A stretch of 64,000 nucleotides of DNA from Zobellia galactanivorans (GCF_000973105.1 NC_015844.1:1112501-1176500), one strand, 5' to 3'. Positions 9,790 through 18,884 are shown, numbered from the stretch's first letter. Notes: generated from the letters alone by a model not told the origin. Program-made: numbers and translations.

Positions 9790-12552
9790 ATGGTGCACCT
9801 GCGATTCAACTGTATCCTTTTTTTTCTTTTGGGCCATTTGTGCATGGCACAACAAGAAATCTTGACCGAGATTATCCATACGGATGCGCAGAAGGAAGTG
9901 ATCGAACAAAAAATCGACGCTTTCTTCGCCTCCCACACAAAAGATATGTCCCCAAGGGAATTGGCCGATTGCTACCACGATGTGGGCAATAAATGGTATC
10001 ACGAACAGTGGTGGGACACAGGGGAGGAAAGCGATATCGAAAAGGCCATTTATTACACCCAAAAGGCTTTGGAAATCAAGTCAGGGTTAAAAGACCTAGA
10101 AAAGGGATCCTTGGACAACACCCGTTTCAACCTCGGTGTATTTTACAGTCTTAAAGGGGAAATTTATAAGGCCCGAAATACTTTCTTGCATATTTCGAAC
10201 AAGGGAAGTGACGTGGAATGGATACAAAAGGCCCGACTTGAACTAGGCTACAATTATTTGACCACAGGCGATTTTTACAAGGCCCTAAATCAATTTTCAG
10301 AGGTCACCTTATTGCATGCCGGGGTGCCAACCTCCCCAAGCACATCGCCATACATCATCGATATCGACGCCCAAATCTTAGTGGCGGAGACCTACGCCGA
10401 AATGGACCTGAAGGAATTTTCAAACGAGATACGTTTGAACCTTAAAAAAGCAGACTCCCTCATCGGTCGTTACAAGGAAGCCGACAAACAATACCGAAGG
10501 CGTATCGACCATTTGGAGGGCAACCGACTTATCGAAAACGGCAGCTACGAACAGGCCATCGCCAAACACAAGCAAGTACTAAAAGACTCCGTGGACCTGG
10601 GGCCCAGGGATATAGCGAACATACACAGCAGCATCGGCTACTCCCATTTGAAATTAAAAAACTACGACCAGGCCCTCATCCATTTAAAAAAGGCAAATTC
10701 CTTGGTTGAAGATTTTTCCCTTCCTTACGAAAACCTAGGCGATTTTTACCTTGACCAAAATAATTACGAAAAAGCCCTGTACCATTACCAAAAAGCCATT
10801 GTACTGTCAACCGACGGCAGAAAGGGAATACGTTTCGATGAGCTTCCGTCCGTTGAGGACCTTGAACTTGCAAGCGAAAAAATTGTTTTGCTTGGCCATG
10901 TAATCGCCAAGGCCAACGGCTGGTTAAAGTTTTACGAATACGACAAAAACAAAGACCACCTCGACCATGCTTTAAAAACCTTTGCACTGGCGGATCAACT
11001 GGTCGATATCATACGATCGGAAAGTACGGAATACCAATCAAAGCTCTTTTGGCGCGAAAAAGGGGCTTCGTTGTACGCGAAGGCCGTACAGGCATGTTAC
11101 TTGCTCGACAAGCCCAAAGAAGCCTATTATTATATGGAACGCAACAAGGCCTTATTGCTTTTGGAGGATGTGTCCGTGGAACAGGCAAAGGAATTGGCAC
11201 AATTGCCCCAAAAAACAATAGAACGCGAGTTCAGGCTCAAACAAAATATTTATTTATCCGAAAACGAATTGAGGAATCTTGAACCTACTTCCGAAAGCTC
11301 CCTCGATTCGGTCAGGCAACGGGTCTATGAAAGCAAGCGGATCTATAACGCTTTCTCAGATTCACTGGCTGCGGCCTTTCCCGACTATGCCAACATCAAA
11401 AAACAAGTCCGTTTGCTCTCCCATACCGATTTTATATCCGATTACATTTCGGACGATGAAGCCGTACTCCAATATATCCTTAACGAAGAACAAGGATACG
11501 GTCTGCTGACATCAAGCGAACAAAGTACTTTCTTTAAACTTGACGACGTAAAAAAATTAAATGATCAACTGATAGTGCTCTACGGCCAATTGACCGACCT
11601 GACCACCAGCCGAGACGAGCTGACGCGTTTCAATACCTTATCTCACCAAATTTTTAACCAATTGGTACCCGAAACCGTACACGAGACAATTAAAGGAAAA
11701 AAACTGACCCTCATTACCGATTACATCCTACAACAGATTCCTTTTGAAGCCTTTGTGACCGACCTCGAGAATCTCACTTACCTAATAGAGAACACCGAGA
11801 TCCGGTACGCCTACTCGATGTCGTACCTAAATGCAAAAAAACAGGTCTCCAGTAAGGCCAAAAACGATTTTTTGGCCATAGCCCCTATAACATTTAACAC
11901 TCTGGAACTTCCAGAACTTGTGTTTAGTAAATCTGAAGTGGAAGAAGCGGAAAGAATCTTTCCCGGAAAAAGGCTGATGAACCAAGAAGCTACAAAAGCA
12001 AGGTTCTTAGAACAGGTAAACGACTATAACATTATACATCTTTCTACCCATGCCGATATTGGCGAGGAGAACGACCCTTGGATCGCCTTCAGTGACGAAA
12101 AAATGTTTCTGAACGAGGTGTATGCTACCAAAAATCAAGCTGACATCGTTGTGTTAAGTGCCTGTAATACTTCGATAGGCGAACTTAAAAAAGGCGAAGG
12201 GGCCATGAGTTTGGCCCGAGGCTTCTTTCATTCCGGGGCGAAAAGCGTGGTATCTTCCCTATGGTCTACCAATGACAAGAGCAGTAAGGAACTTATGGTA
12301 GCTTTTTACCAAGGTCTTGATGAGGGACTCACCAAATCGGCCGCCCTACGGAAGGCCAAAATCGATTATATCAACAAGTATCGGGGCAGCAGTATTTCTC
12401 CGGCCTATTGGAGCGCTTTGATCATTATCGGGGACAACATACCGATCAGGCCTGCCCATAACCAATGGTCTTATATCTTATATATAGTTCTAGGGACTCT
12501 ATTGGCCTTAGTGCTTTATCTTCTTGTCAAAAGAAGGGAACACCTTTCCTGA
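9790..12552 (+). CDS. Secreted TPR-CHAT domain protein with C-terminal membrane anchor
   Basis: About 920 residues. The signal peptide (MVHLRFNCILFFLLGHLCMA) is followed by tetratricopeptide-like helices (about 40-420) and a C-terminal CHAT (caspase-like) peptidase domain (about 560-890). Its catalytic pair is visible: His754 in HLSTHAD and Cys792 in LSACNT, with the GAMSLARGF and VVSSLWS segments of the family. A hydrophobic helix (YILYIVLGTLLALVLYLLV) and KRRE end the protein. The frame stays open upstream to an ATG inside the preceding terminator, which cannot be the start; ATG 9790 fits best and ATG 9766 is possible. It meets the TPR anti-sigma gene tail to tail with 2 bp between. Periplasmic proteolysis of a signalling partner is inferred. 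Confidence 0.85.
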   Translation: MVHLRFNCILFFLLGHLCMAQQEILTEIIHTDAQKEVIEQKIDAFFASHTKDMSPRELADCYHDVGNKWYHEQWWDTGEESDIEKAIYYTQKALEIKSGLKDLEKGSLDNTRFNLGVFYSLKGEIYKARNTFLHISNKGSDVEWIQKARLELGYNYLTTGDFYKALNQFSEVTLLHAGVPTSPSTSPYIIDIDAQILVAETYAEMDLKEFSNEIRLNLKKADSLIGRYKEADKQYRRRIDHLEGNRLIENGSYEQAIAKHKQVLKDSVDLGPRDIANIHSSIGYSHLKLKNYDQALIHLKKANSLVEDFSLPYENLGDFYLDQNNYEKALYHYQKAIVLSTDGRKGIRFDELPSVEDLELASEKIVLLGHVIAKANGWLKFYEYDKNKDHLDHALKTFALADQLVDIIRSESTEYQSKLFWREKGASLYAKAVQACYLLDKPKEAYYYMERNKALLLLEDVSVEQAKELAQLPQKTIEREFRLKQNIYLSENELRNLEPTSESSLDSVRQRVYESKRIYNAFSDSLAAAFPDYANIKKQVRLLSHTDFISDYISDDEAVLQYILNEEQGYGLLTSSEQSTFFKLDDVKKLNDQLIVLYGQLTDLTTSRDELTRFNTLSHQIFNQLVPETVHETIKGKKLTLITDYILQQIPFEAFVTDLENLTYLIENTEIRYAYSMSYLNAKKQVSSKAKNDFLAIAPITFNTLELPELVFSKSEVEEAERIFPGKRLMNQEATKARFLEQVNDYNIIHLSTHADIGEENDPWIAFSDEKMFLNEVYATKNQADIVVLSACNTSIGELKKGEGAMSLARGFFHSGAKSVVSSLWSTNDKSSKELMVAFYQGLDEGLTKSAALRKAKIDYINKYRGSSISPAYWSALIIIGDNIPIRPAHNQWSYILYIVLGTLLALVLYLLVKRREHLS

Positions 12553-12554
12553 AT

Positions 12555-13292
12555 TTATTCCAAGTCCCTAAAAAGTTTAGAGGCTTCCTCTTTTTTATAT
12601 CGGCCATCGGCTACCAAATCGTTCAACATACGGATGGCATTTTCCTTTTCATTTATCTTCAAATAGGCCAGTGCCGCATACCAAAGGGCCTGTGGCCTAA
12701 ACTCTCCCTTTTCGTTTATTGTTTCATCAAAAAGGGCAATAGCCTTCTCGGCCTGCCCATTTTTAAGATAGGATTGTGCCAAGTAGAAATTGACCGCTTC
12801 GGTGTTCTTTGTTTCTTTCAACTGGGTAAAAAGGGCTATCGCCTGAACATTATCGTTGGTCTCATAGGCTACAAAGGCTTGTCGCTCCAACGAAGTATCG
12901 GCTTCCTCTCCACGGGTAATGGCATATACCGTATTCGGATACTCTTGAAAGTGCTCCTCATACATATCCATATAACCCGATCCTGAAAAATTGTTGTAGC
13001 CCAACCAGCCCAAGCCGACCAATAAAGCTATCGAGGCCGCCATGGCCCATTTTCGATAAACGGTAAACGGTGCTCTTGCCGTTTCTTCTTTTTGAATACC
13101 TTCTTCAAAGCCTATAAGTTTGGCCTTAAGTTGTTTGGCCTCCTTTTCACGAATAACCCTCTTGAGGTTATTTTCAAAATCGAATTGCTGCTTGAATTCA
13201 CCATCGGTCTCCAAAAGTTGGGCGAATAGTCTTTCTTGCTCGGGCGTTAGCCGGTTTGAAAAGTAATCGTAGAGTAATTGCTCCTTATCCAT
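12555..13292 (-). CDS. Membrane-bound TPR protein, probable anti-sigma factor
   Basis: About 245 residues. The cytoplasmic N terminus (DKEQLLYDYFSNRLTPEQERLFAQLL) resembles the short sigma-binding helices of Bacteroidota anti-sigma factors. One transmembrane helix (about 82-100, WAMAASIALLVGLGWLGY) is followed by a periplasmic region with tetratricopeptide-like repeats (about 150-240, with VNFYLAQSYLKNGQAEKAIALF). It lies 2 bp after the ECF sigma stop codon. A longer frame overlapping the sigma gene exists, but ATG 13292 fits the operon. The architecture suggests it holds the sigma factor at the membrane until a periplasmic signal is sensed; this is inference from context. Confidence 0.75.
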   Translation of the reverse strand: MDKEQLLYDYFSNRLTPEQERLFAQLLETDGEFKQQFDFENNLKRVIREKEAKQLKAKLIGFEEGIQKEETARAPFTVYRKWAMAASIALLVGLGWLGYNNFSGSGYMDMYEEHFQEYPNTVYAITRGEEADTSLERQAFVAYETNDNVQAIALFTQLKETKNTEAVNFYLAQSYLKNGQAEKAIALFDETINEKGEFRPQALWYAALAYLKINEKENAIRMLNDLVADGRYKKEEASKLFRDLE

Positions 13293-13294
13293 GA

Positions 13295-13864
13295 CTAGTA
13301 GGTATTTTCTTGGATGCGTTCCTTTAATGTTTTCATACACCTCGATTTGGCCGCCTTGACCACATTTTCACTATTGTAATTCCCCGCTTTCATTATTTCT
13401 TGAATGGTGTAACCACGATAATAAAAGAAGGTCAGTAATTCTTGGCATTTAGCCCCGAGGTCTTTAAAATGCTTCTGGAGTAGTTTCTGTTCCCTTGTCA
13501 GGTCGGACCGCTCCAGGTCAAGCGTACTTATCTGTTCATCAGTGTCGCCTACCCGAGTGAGGTCGTAGCTTCCTGAGACTGTTTTTTTGTTCTTCCTCAT
13601 CCTATCAAAAATTAAATACTTGCCAATAGAGAATAGATAGGTAGAAACACTGCTGGTCAAGCTTTCTAATTTCCCGTTCATTATGTTTTCATAAAAAACG
13701 ATATAGGCATCTTGGTAGATATCGATGTTCTCTTCTTCCGTAAGCTTATAGCGCCTCGCAAAATTCAAAAACTTAGACCGGTTATCTTCATAGACCTTCC
13801 GGAGTGTTTCTTCAGAACCTGCTTGAAGCTCTTCCAGTGTAATATTTTTATCTGTCTCTTGCAC
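13295..13864 (-). CDS. ECF-type RNA polymerase sigma factor
   Basis: 189 residues with sigma region 2 (about 25-95: NFARRYKLTEEENIDIYQDAYIVFYE, STYLFSIGKYLIFDRMRKNKK) and region 4 (about 135-185: LLTFFYYRGYTIQEIMKAGN, NVVKAAKSRCMKTLKERI), separated by a charged linker and lacking region 3, as in ECF sigmas. The start is GTG at 13864; no ATG is available before region 2. It is followed by its probable membrane anti-sigma. Nearby units on the other strand share a GTTAACC-N15-CATAAA element, which this sigma could recognise. That link is inferred from location and motif type. Confidence 0.9.
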   Translation of the reverse strand: MQETDKNITLEELQAGSEETLRKVYEDNRSKFLNFARRYKLTEEENIDIYQDAYIVFYENIMNGKLESLTSSVSTYLFSIGKYLIFDRMRKNKKTVSGSYDLTRVGDTDEQISTLDLERSDLTREQKLLQKHFKDLGAKCQELLTFFYYRGYTIQEIMKAGNYNSENVVKAAKSRCMKTLKERIQENTY

Positions 13865-13865
13865 T

Positions 13866-13893
13866 TTAATAAACAGGAATTGAAAAGGTTAAC
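13866..13893 (-). promoter_or_regulatory. GTTAACC-like element directly before the sigma gene (uncertain)
   Basis: On the minus strand GTTAACC (13893-13887), 15 bp, TATTAA (13871-13866). The spacing matches the other copies, but the second box is only 1 bp before the GTG start. Transcription would begin inside the gene unless the start is misplaced. It may be autoregulation, a regulator site or chance. Confidence 0.35.
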
Positions 13894-14023
13894 ATCAACG
13901 GCCGCTAATTTAACGTTTTTTGTATGCGCTTTTTGATTATTGCCGGCATATCCCTCAATAATTGGCCGTTTGTAGTATTTAAACTACAAACGTTTACTAA
14001 AAAACTTCCGGATTATGCTTGGT

Positions 14024-14050
14024 ATTAACCTTTGCCCCCTAAAACATAGA
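14024..14050 (+). promoter_or_regulatory. TTAACC-N14-CATAGA element
   Basis: ATTAACC at 14024-14030, 14 bp, CATAGA at 14045-14050, 26 bp before the ATG of the small peptide gene. The spacing is one base shorter than in the other copies. Confidence 0.5.
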
Positions 14051-14075
14051 AAATAAGAACACAAAATTTTTAACC

Positions 14076-14144
14076 ATGGAAACTTATAGGAAATTGGAGA
14101 TAGCAAAAAGAATTTTGATCGTCGCTTTGATAGTAACCCTCTGA
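14076..14144 (+). CDS. Small membrane peptide, short copy
   Basis: A 22-residue open frame, METYRKLEIAKRILIVALIV then TL, with a charged N terminus and a hydrophobic end. It matches the 30-residue peptide at 18938 (METYRKLE..KRILIVAL against MDTYEKFE..KRILILAF), and both follow a TTAACC element. The stop TGA is followed in frame by five more codons before another stop, so this copy may be truncated. No known family recognised. Confidence 0.5.
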   Translation: METYRKLEIAKRILIVALIVTL

Positions 14145-14278
14145 ATATACTATCAACTATAGGCCCAAAATGATTTCCTGACCTAATTTCCCTGTCATGC
14201 ATAGGTCGAGGGAGATCGTATCACGCCTGTCCCAAACGAGCAAACCGAGGCCAACCCCGTGGCTCCCCCCCCCCTTAT

Positions 14279-14306
14279 CTTAACCTTCACCTTCCGCTAC
14301 CATTAA
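14279..14306 (+). promoter_or_regulatory. CTTAACC-N15-CATTAA element
   Basis: CTTAACC at 14279-14285, 15 bp, CATTAA at 14301-14306, 37 bp before the lipoprotein ATG at 14343. The first base differs from the consensus. Confidence 0.55.
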
Positions 14307-14342
14307 AAGGAAACTAAAAGTATCACCACAAAAGAAAATATC

Positions 14343-14933
14343 ATGAAAACACCAACAACATTTTTTATTGTCTTACTGTTAGGTATATTCCTGTTGAATA
14401 CTTCCTGCTCCAAAGAGGACGGACCCAACGCACCCGAGCCCGTGGCCAAGGAAGAAACAATTAAAGAAGAAATAGAAGAAGAACCGGCCAACAACCCTCC
14501 GGACAGTTTTAATTTGATCGGGGTAATCGATGGCGTCACAGACGTGGATGTCTACCCTACCTTTAGCTGGGAAGAAGCTACCGATCCAGATGGCGATACC
14601 ATTACCTACAACTTATATTTAGGCAGAGAAGAAGACCCAACCCAACTGTAGGCGGCAGACCTTACCGACACTTCTTATGAGCTTACATAAGGTTTGCATA
14701 CCTATGAACCTATTACTGGAAAGTAGTGGCCAAAGATCCCAACAACGCAGAGGTAGGTAGTAGCATAAACCAGTTTAGCACTAGAGGCCTTAATTTTAAC
14801 CATACCCCAGTTACGGCTGCTGCCCCTTTCTCGGGAAGATTAATTCATACCACGGCTGTTTTGAACAAATAAATTATGGGTCATTGGGGGGCTAGATGGA
14901 AACAGAAAAAATGACGTCTGGGCTTTTAATTAA
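14343..14933 (+). pseudogene. Decayed Fn3-Kelch lipoprotein
   Basis: The first 102 codons read well: lipobox (LLNTSC, Cys 21), a Glu-rich linker and the start of a fibronectin-III-like domain (PPDSFNLIGVIDGVTDVDVYP). A TAG follows GREEDPTQL. After it the remains continue across two more stops and frame changes as YYWKVVAKDPNNAEVGSS, then SGRLIHTTAVLN, then, after another shift, NKLWVIGGLDGNRKNDVWAF, a Kelch blade. A terminator follows. It is therefore the remnant of a longer Fn3-plus-Kelch surface lipoprotein, related in its Kelch part to the intact gene at 17700. The short N-terminal product may still be made. Confidence 0.75.
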
Positions 14934-14942
14934 ATCCGCAAC

Positions 14943-14974
14943 AAAAAACCTCAGTTAAACCCTGAGTTTTTTTT
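14943..14974 (+). terminator. Rho-independent terminator
   Basis: CTCAG (14950-14954) pairs with CTGAG (14962-14966), extended by flanking A and T runs, followed by eight T. It ends the decayed Kelch unit. Confidence 0.75.
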
Positions 14975-14984
14975 ATGCCCCAAT

Positions 14985-15012
14985 GTTAACCTTTTTGCGT
15001 CACGTTCATAAA
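14985..15012 (+). promoter_or_regulatory. GTTAACC-N15-CATAAA element
   Basis: GTTAACC at 14985-14991, 15 bp, CATAAA at 15007-15012, 38 bp before the ATG of the collagen-like gene. Confidence 0.65.
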
Positions 15013-15049
15013 ATGAAAAACAATCGATATTCCTTAAAACTTTATAATT

Positions 15050-15841
15050 ATGAACTTTTCAAAGAAAAATCACGAACACTTTAATTGCAATAGCGAACAC
15101 GTGAGTAAAACTTCAGTAAAATTTTTAATTTGCTTCATTATGGCACTTACCATTGCAGCCTTGACCTCGTGCCAAAAAGACAACCTTGAAGACGCGGTAC
15201 TCACAGAAACCGTTCATGGAGAGCAGGGCGTCGCAGGCACGGCGGGCGAAAACGGACGAGACGGCGAAAAGGGCGATACCGGGGAACAAGGGCCACAAGG
15301 AGAAAAAGGAGAGAGAGGTCCTCAAGGCGAACAGGGGCCACAAGGAGAAATCGGAGCCGCAGGAGCAAATGGAGCCGATGGGGAAGATGGAAATGCCAAT
15401 GTTCGATCGTTTAAATTTAGCCTTACAAGTGTAGCCTCATCGCACCATACCATCGAAATGCCGCAATTGACCACCGAGGTAATGGAAAATGACGTTATTC
15501 TGACCTATTTACAATTTTCAAGACCGCTTTTGTTGACATATCAACTACCTGCCACGATAAATGTCGGTCTTGGCGGAGGGCGAAGCCTTGCCGCGGACAT
15601 TTCGGCATCACTTTGGGTAGGTGAAATTACATTATCGCTAAAAAAACCAGGGGAGCTGACCAGTCTTATGGATTCCGATATTCGTGCCGGGGACTTAAAA
15701 ACCCTACGGGTCGTCATCATCAAATCGACAGAAAGCACAACTGGAAAAACTGCTGAACAAAACGTTCGGGCAGAACTAAAGTCGGCGGGAGTTAACATTA
15801 GCAATTATGATGAAGTGGCGCGATATTATGGTATTGATTAA
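15050..15841 (+). CDS. Collagen-like lipoprotein (Gly-X-Y repeats), longest paralogue
   Basis: 263 residues. After a long n-region and hydrophobic stretch comes a lipobox (IAALTSC, Cys about 41). Then about 19 uninterrupted Gly-X-Y triplets (from GEQGVAGTAG to GADGED) should form a collagen-type triple helix. The junction DGNANV follows, then a beta-rich domain (about 117-245) of unknown fold. The end, GVNISNYDEVARYYGID, matches the C-terminal signature of the paralogues. It is the most divergent family member in the beta domain. It shares a transcript with the decayed copy at 15881 and has its own upstream element. A trimeric surface fibre is inferred. Confidence 0.85.
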   Translation: MNFSKKNHEHFNCNSEHVSKTSVKFLICFIMALTIAALTSCQKDNLEDAVLTETVHGEQGVAGTAGENGRDGEKGDTGEQGPQGEKGERGPQGEQGPQGEIGAAGANGADGEDGNANVRSFKFSLTSVASSHHTIEMPQLTTEVMENDVILTYLQFSRPLLLTYQLPATINVGLGGGRSLAADISASLWVGEITLSLKKPGELTSLMDSDIRAGDLKTLRVVIIKSTESTTGKTAEQNVRAELKSAGVNISNYDEVARYYGID

Positions 15842-15880
15842 TCTAATCAACTTTAAAAATTAGAAATTATAAAAGCACGA

Positions 15881-16445
15881 ATGAAATTTTTTACGATAAC
15901 GGTCATGGCCTTGACCCTTGGTTTGGCCTCATGCTCAAAATAAGGCGATATCGGCCCTATTGGCCCAGAAGGATTACAAGGTATCCAAGGTGAGCAAGGG
16001 CTTCAAGGAGAACCTGGGCAAGATGGCGAGGAAGGTAATGCGAATGTAATTATATCTAACTGTATTGAAGCAATAAGAGATTATTTTGGCCCCATTGCAG
16101 AAATGAATACCCCTCTATCGGAAATTGCCCCGTCAATCATAGAAAGTAGTGTCGTATTGGTTTATATGAAACTAAATGGTTTTCACGAACGTATTTGGCC
16201 ATAAGGCCACGCCTCTTTACCCCCCATAACTATCGAAACGGAAAGTTCTGAATAAGCATTTACCTATTTTTTAGTAACGAAAACTTAAATATACAATATC
16301 GTATAAGCCCTATTGTTGAGTTTAATTCGTTTCCTTCGGATACTGAATTTGGACATGGAATTAGACCTTCTAACATGGCCAAAAAAACAACAGCGTATAT
16401 TTTTCTATGTTGGAATATTATGAGTTGATAGATTATATAGGTTGA
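15881..16445 (+). pseudogene. Decayed collagen-like lipoprotein
   Basis: It starts well (MKFFTITVMALTLGLASCSK) but a TAA replaces the Asp codon right after the lipobox; the intact copies read SCSKDGD here. Ten Gly-X-Y triplets and the EEGNANV junction follow in frame, then further stops (after ERIWP and ESSE). The C-terminal signature survives in another frame as LEYYELIDYIG before TGA at 16443. There is no own promoter element; it follows the intact paralogue by 40 bp and ends at a terminator, so the two formed a two-gene unit. Confidence 0.85.
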
Positions 16446-16464
16446 TATACTAAAGGTCAAATAA

Positions 16465-16497
16465 CAAAAAACCACGGCACAAACCGTGTTTTTTTTA
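16465..16497 (+). terminator. Rho-independent terminator
   Basis: CACGG (16473-16477) pairs with CCGTG (16484-16488), flanked by A and T runs; eight T follow. It ends the 15050-16445 unit. Confidence 0.8.
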
Positions 16498-16506
16498 TGC
16501 CCGAAT

Positions 16507-16534
16507 GTTAACCTTGGCATACGTGTTTCATAAA
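16507..16534 (+). promoter_or_regulatory. GTTAACC-N15-CATAAA element
   Basis: GTTAACC at 16507-16513, 15 bp, CATAAA at 16529-16534, 28 bp before the ATG at 16562. Confidence 0.65.
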
Positions 16535-16561
16535 ATGACAAACAAATAAATAACAAACATT

Positions 16562-17617
16562 ATGAAAATTACTAAAGTTTATACAGCAGTTTTAGCCTTA
16601 ACATCATTATTGTTTATCAATTGCAGCAAAGGTGACGATGATAATGGCGGGAATCCACCGGTTCAAGAAACCCCAACGATTGAAGGTACTTGGAAGGTCG
16701 TAACCAATAACTACTTTGACGATTCAAAATATTTCATAATCAATGAAGATAATACCTTACACATTCTTTACGAAGACAACCTTGGTTTCAAGGGTGCCCA
16801 AAATGCCAACTATACCAATAACGAAGAAGAACTTCAACTGACCATAAATTTTGGATACGCCTCTTTATTGGCCAATTATACCGTCAGTAGTGATGACCTT
16901 GTTCTCAATTTCCCCGATGGTAGCATTTCCTTAACAAAGGAAACAACTGCCCTAGACCCCGACAACTGGATCAAAAAGCTAAAAATCATTAACGAAGGCG
17001 ATGCCCCTTGGACCGAAAGCATCGATATCGCATGGAACGGCAGCCAACTCGTTATAGGAAACGGATACGAGGCCGAAGCTATCGGACTCGTAAACCCTGA
17101 AACATTTGCCCTAGAAGGTACCATTGCTACCACTAGAAGCGCATTTGCCGTCGAAATCGAGAACTATGATGACGAGGAAAAATACATTTTTCAAAGTGAC
17201 AACGGGAACAACAAATTTCATATGTACGATTTAGCGGATAACACACATGAGGATGAGTCCCTCCCATTAGGAAGTTGGATACACGGCTTGGCATCTATAG
17301 ATCACCAGACCATATGGGCTTCCAGTAACAATGAAGATTCTATTTACCTCTATGACTATGATTCGAAAACCATTTTACAAACCATCGACCTTGAAGAAAA
17401 AAGTCCAAACGGCCTAGATTATCAAGCCGGCTATCTTTATATCTGTGCCAGTGGTCAACTCTATAAGTGTGATGTTTCCGATGGCTTTGAGGTTATAGAG
17501 TCGTATACCCTACCCGACTATTCAATAACGGGCATAGCTTATGATGGCAGTTACTTTTGGGTATATGCGGAAAAGAACAGTGAAGGCAAACTCGTTCAGT
17601 TAGACCTAAGCATCTAA
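16562..17617 (+). CDS. Lipoprotein with lipocalin-like and beta-propeller domains
   Basis: 351 residues with a lipobox (LLFINC, Cys 21) and an acidic linker. A lipocalin-like beta-barrel domain (about 40-125) begins IEGTWKVVTNNYFDD. A propeller-like region (about 140-351) has repeated blades such as TESIDIAWNGSQLVIGNG, WIHGLASIDHQTIWASS and ITGIAYDGSYFWVYAE. No enzyme motif was seen; binding or surface sensing is likely. The Kelch lipoprotein follows after 82 bp without a terminator, so both are probably read from the GTTAACC element before this gene. Confidence 0.75.
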   Translation: MKITKVYTAVLALTSLLFINCSKGDDDNGGNPPVQETPTIEGTWKVVTNNYFDDSKYFIINEDNTLHILYEDNLGFKGAQNANYTNNEEELQLTINFGYASLLANYTVSSDDLVLNFPDGSISLTKETTALDPDNWIKKLKIINEGDAPWTESIDIAWNGSQLVIGNGYEAEAIGLVNPETFALEGTIATTRSAFAVEIENYDDEEKYIFQSDNGNNKFHMYDLADNTHEDESLPLGSWIHGLASIDHQTIWASSNNEDSIYLYDYDSKTILQTIDLEEKSPNGLDYQAGYLYICASGQLYKCDVSDGFEVIESYTLPDYSITGIAYDGSYFWVYAEKNSEGKLVQLDLSI

Positions 17618-17699
17618 AGAATTGAACCGCGCATCTAACTTTTATAGCCCATACTGGCGTCTATTAAAAAAAATATAATAAACCCGAAAAGCAAAAATC

Positions 17700-18722
17700 A
17701 TGAAAATTTTAAAATATATAACGGTATGTACCCTCTTTCTAAGCTTCCTTTCTTCTTGTGATAAAGACTTGGTCGGCGAGGCCAAGGACCTTGAAGAAGG
17801 ACCGACCAAAGGACTTCCCGAAGACGACAGTCTGAGGCTTGAAATCACGACCGTGACCCATGAAGACCAAATGGGCAGTTTTTACGACAATGGAATAGTA
17901 GAATTTCAAGGTAAAATATGGTCCGTGGCCGGATATAACAGCTATAGCTTACCAAATTGCAACAGTGATATCTGGAGCAGCGATAATGGTATCAATTGGC
18001 GTAGTGTAACTTCAAACCACTTTGGAGCGAGAAGGGGACATGCGACCGCGGTTTTTAAGGACAAGATTTGGGTCATAAGTGGCATAAATACAGATGCTTC
18101 TCCTTGGGTGGAATACGGCGATATATGGTCTTCAACCGATGGGGAAGCATGGACACAAGAATTGGAACACGCCCCATTCGGGCATATGTTCTACCCTAGT
18201 TTAACCGTCTTTCACGACAAGATGTTCATTATAGGCACATCGTCTTCTGATGAAATGGTGGTCTGGTCGACCGCCGATGGCATTTCATGGAACTTAGAGG
18301 CCTCTTCCCCTTTTCCGAAAAGGGAATCGCATCAGACCGTAGTCTTTAATGATAAAATGTATGTTATAGGGGGGCAAACCGCAGGTCACGCCTATAATGA
18401 TATATGGAGCAGCGATGACGGTGCTACCTGGACCAACCTCACCCTGTCCGGCGATGTGTTTTCCAGAAGGTTCGGCCACGGAGTCACGGTATACGACAAT
18501 AAGGTCTGGGTACTTGGCGGAACAGGTATTCTTACAGGGCCTTATGCCGACCTCTATTATTCGGAAGATATGGAAGAATGGACCCAATATACCGATTTAG
18601 GCCCATCACCTACTCCGCTGAGCAATTTCGCCACGCTTACCTACAATGGGGCCATTTGGATCTTTGGCGGTTACGACAACCGCGAACCCATTGGTGAAAT
18701 CGTTACGCTCAAAGCCATTTAA
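17700..18722 (+). CDS. Kelch-repeat lipoprotein
   Basis: 340 residues with a lipobox (SFLSSC, Cys 20) and a six-blade Kelch/galactose-oxidase-like propeller. Blades repeat the pattern RRGHATAVFKDKIWVISG, SHQTVVFNDKMYVIGG, RFGHGVTVYDNKVWVLGG and NFATLTYNGAIWIFGG, each followed by DIWSS(D/T)DG-like turns. There is no catalytic signature. Such propellers usually bind proteins or glycans at the cell surface. It lacks the Fn3 part present in the decayed copy at 14343. It is the second gene of a probable two-gene unit closed by the terminator at 18849. Confidence 0.82.
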   Translation: MKILKYITVCTLFLSFLSSCDKDLVGEAKDLEEGPTKGLPEDDSLRLEITTVTHEDQMGSFYDNGIVEFQGKIWSVAGYNSYSLPNCNSDIWSSDNGINWRSVTSNHFGARRGHATAVFKDKIWVISGINTDASPWVEYGDIWSSTDGEAWTQELEHAPFGHMFYPSLTVFHDKMFIIGTSSSDEMVVWSTADGISWNLEASSPFPKRESHQTVVFNDKMYVIGGQTAGHAYNDIWSSDDGATWTNLTLSGDVFSRRFGHGVTVYDNKVWVLGGTGILTGPYADLYYSEDMEEWTQYTDLGPSPTPLSNFATLTYNGAIWIFGGYDNREPIGEIVTLKAI

Positions 18723-18848
18723 TTAGTCTCTATAAAGACACTTCCATATCGATAAGCCTCTTTATTAATTCTTGGAAGAGGCAATCAATTTCAAAGTGGT
18801 TTTCTAAACGAAGGACCGAAATCCGAAAGAAATACTTTCATATAAACA

Positions 18849-18878
18849 AAAAACCGAGTTAGACTCGGTTTTTTTTAT
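18849..18878 (+). terminator. Rho-independent terminator
   Basis: AACCGAGT (18852-18859) pairs with ACTCGGTT (18863-18870), flanked by A and T runs, followed by T. It ends the 16562-18722 unit. Confidence 0.9.
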
Positions 18879-18884
18879 TCCGAT

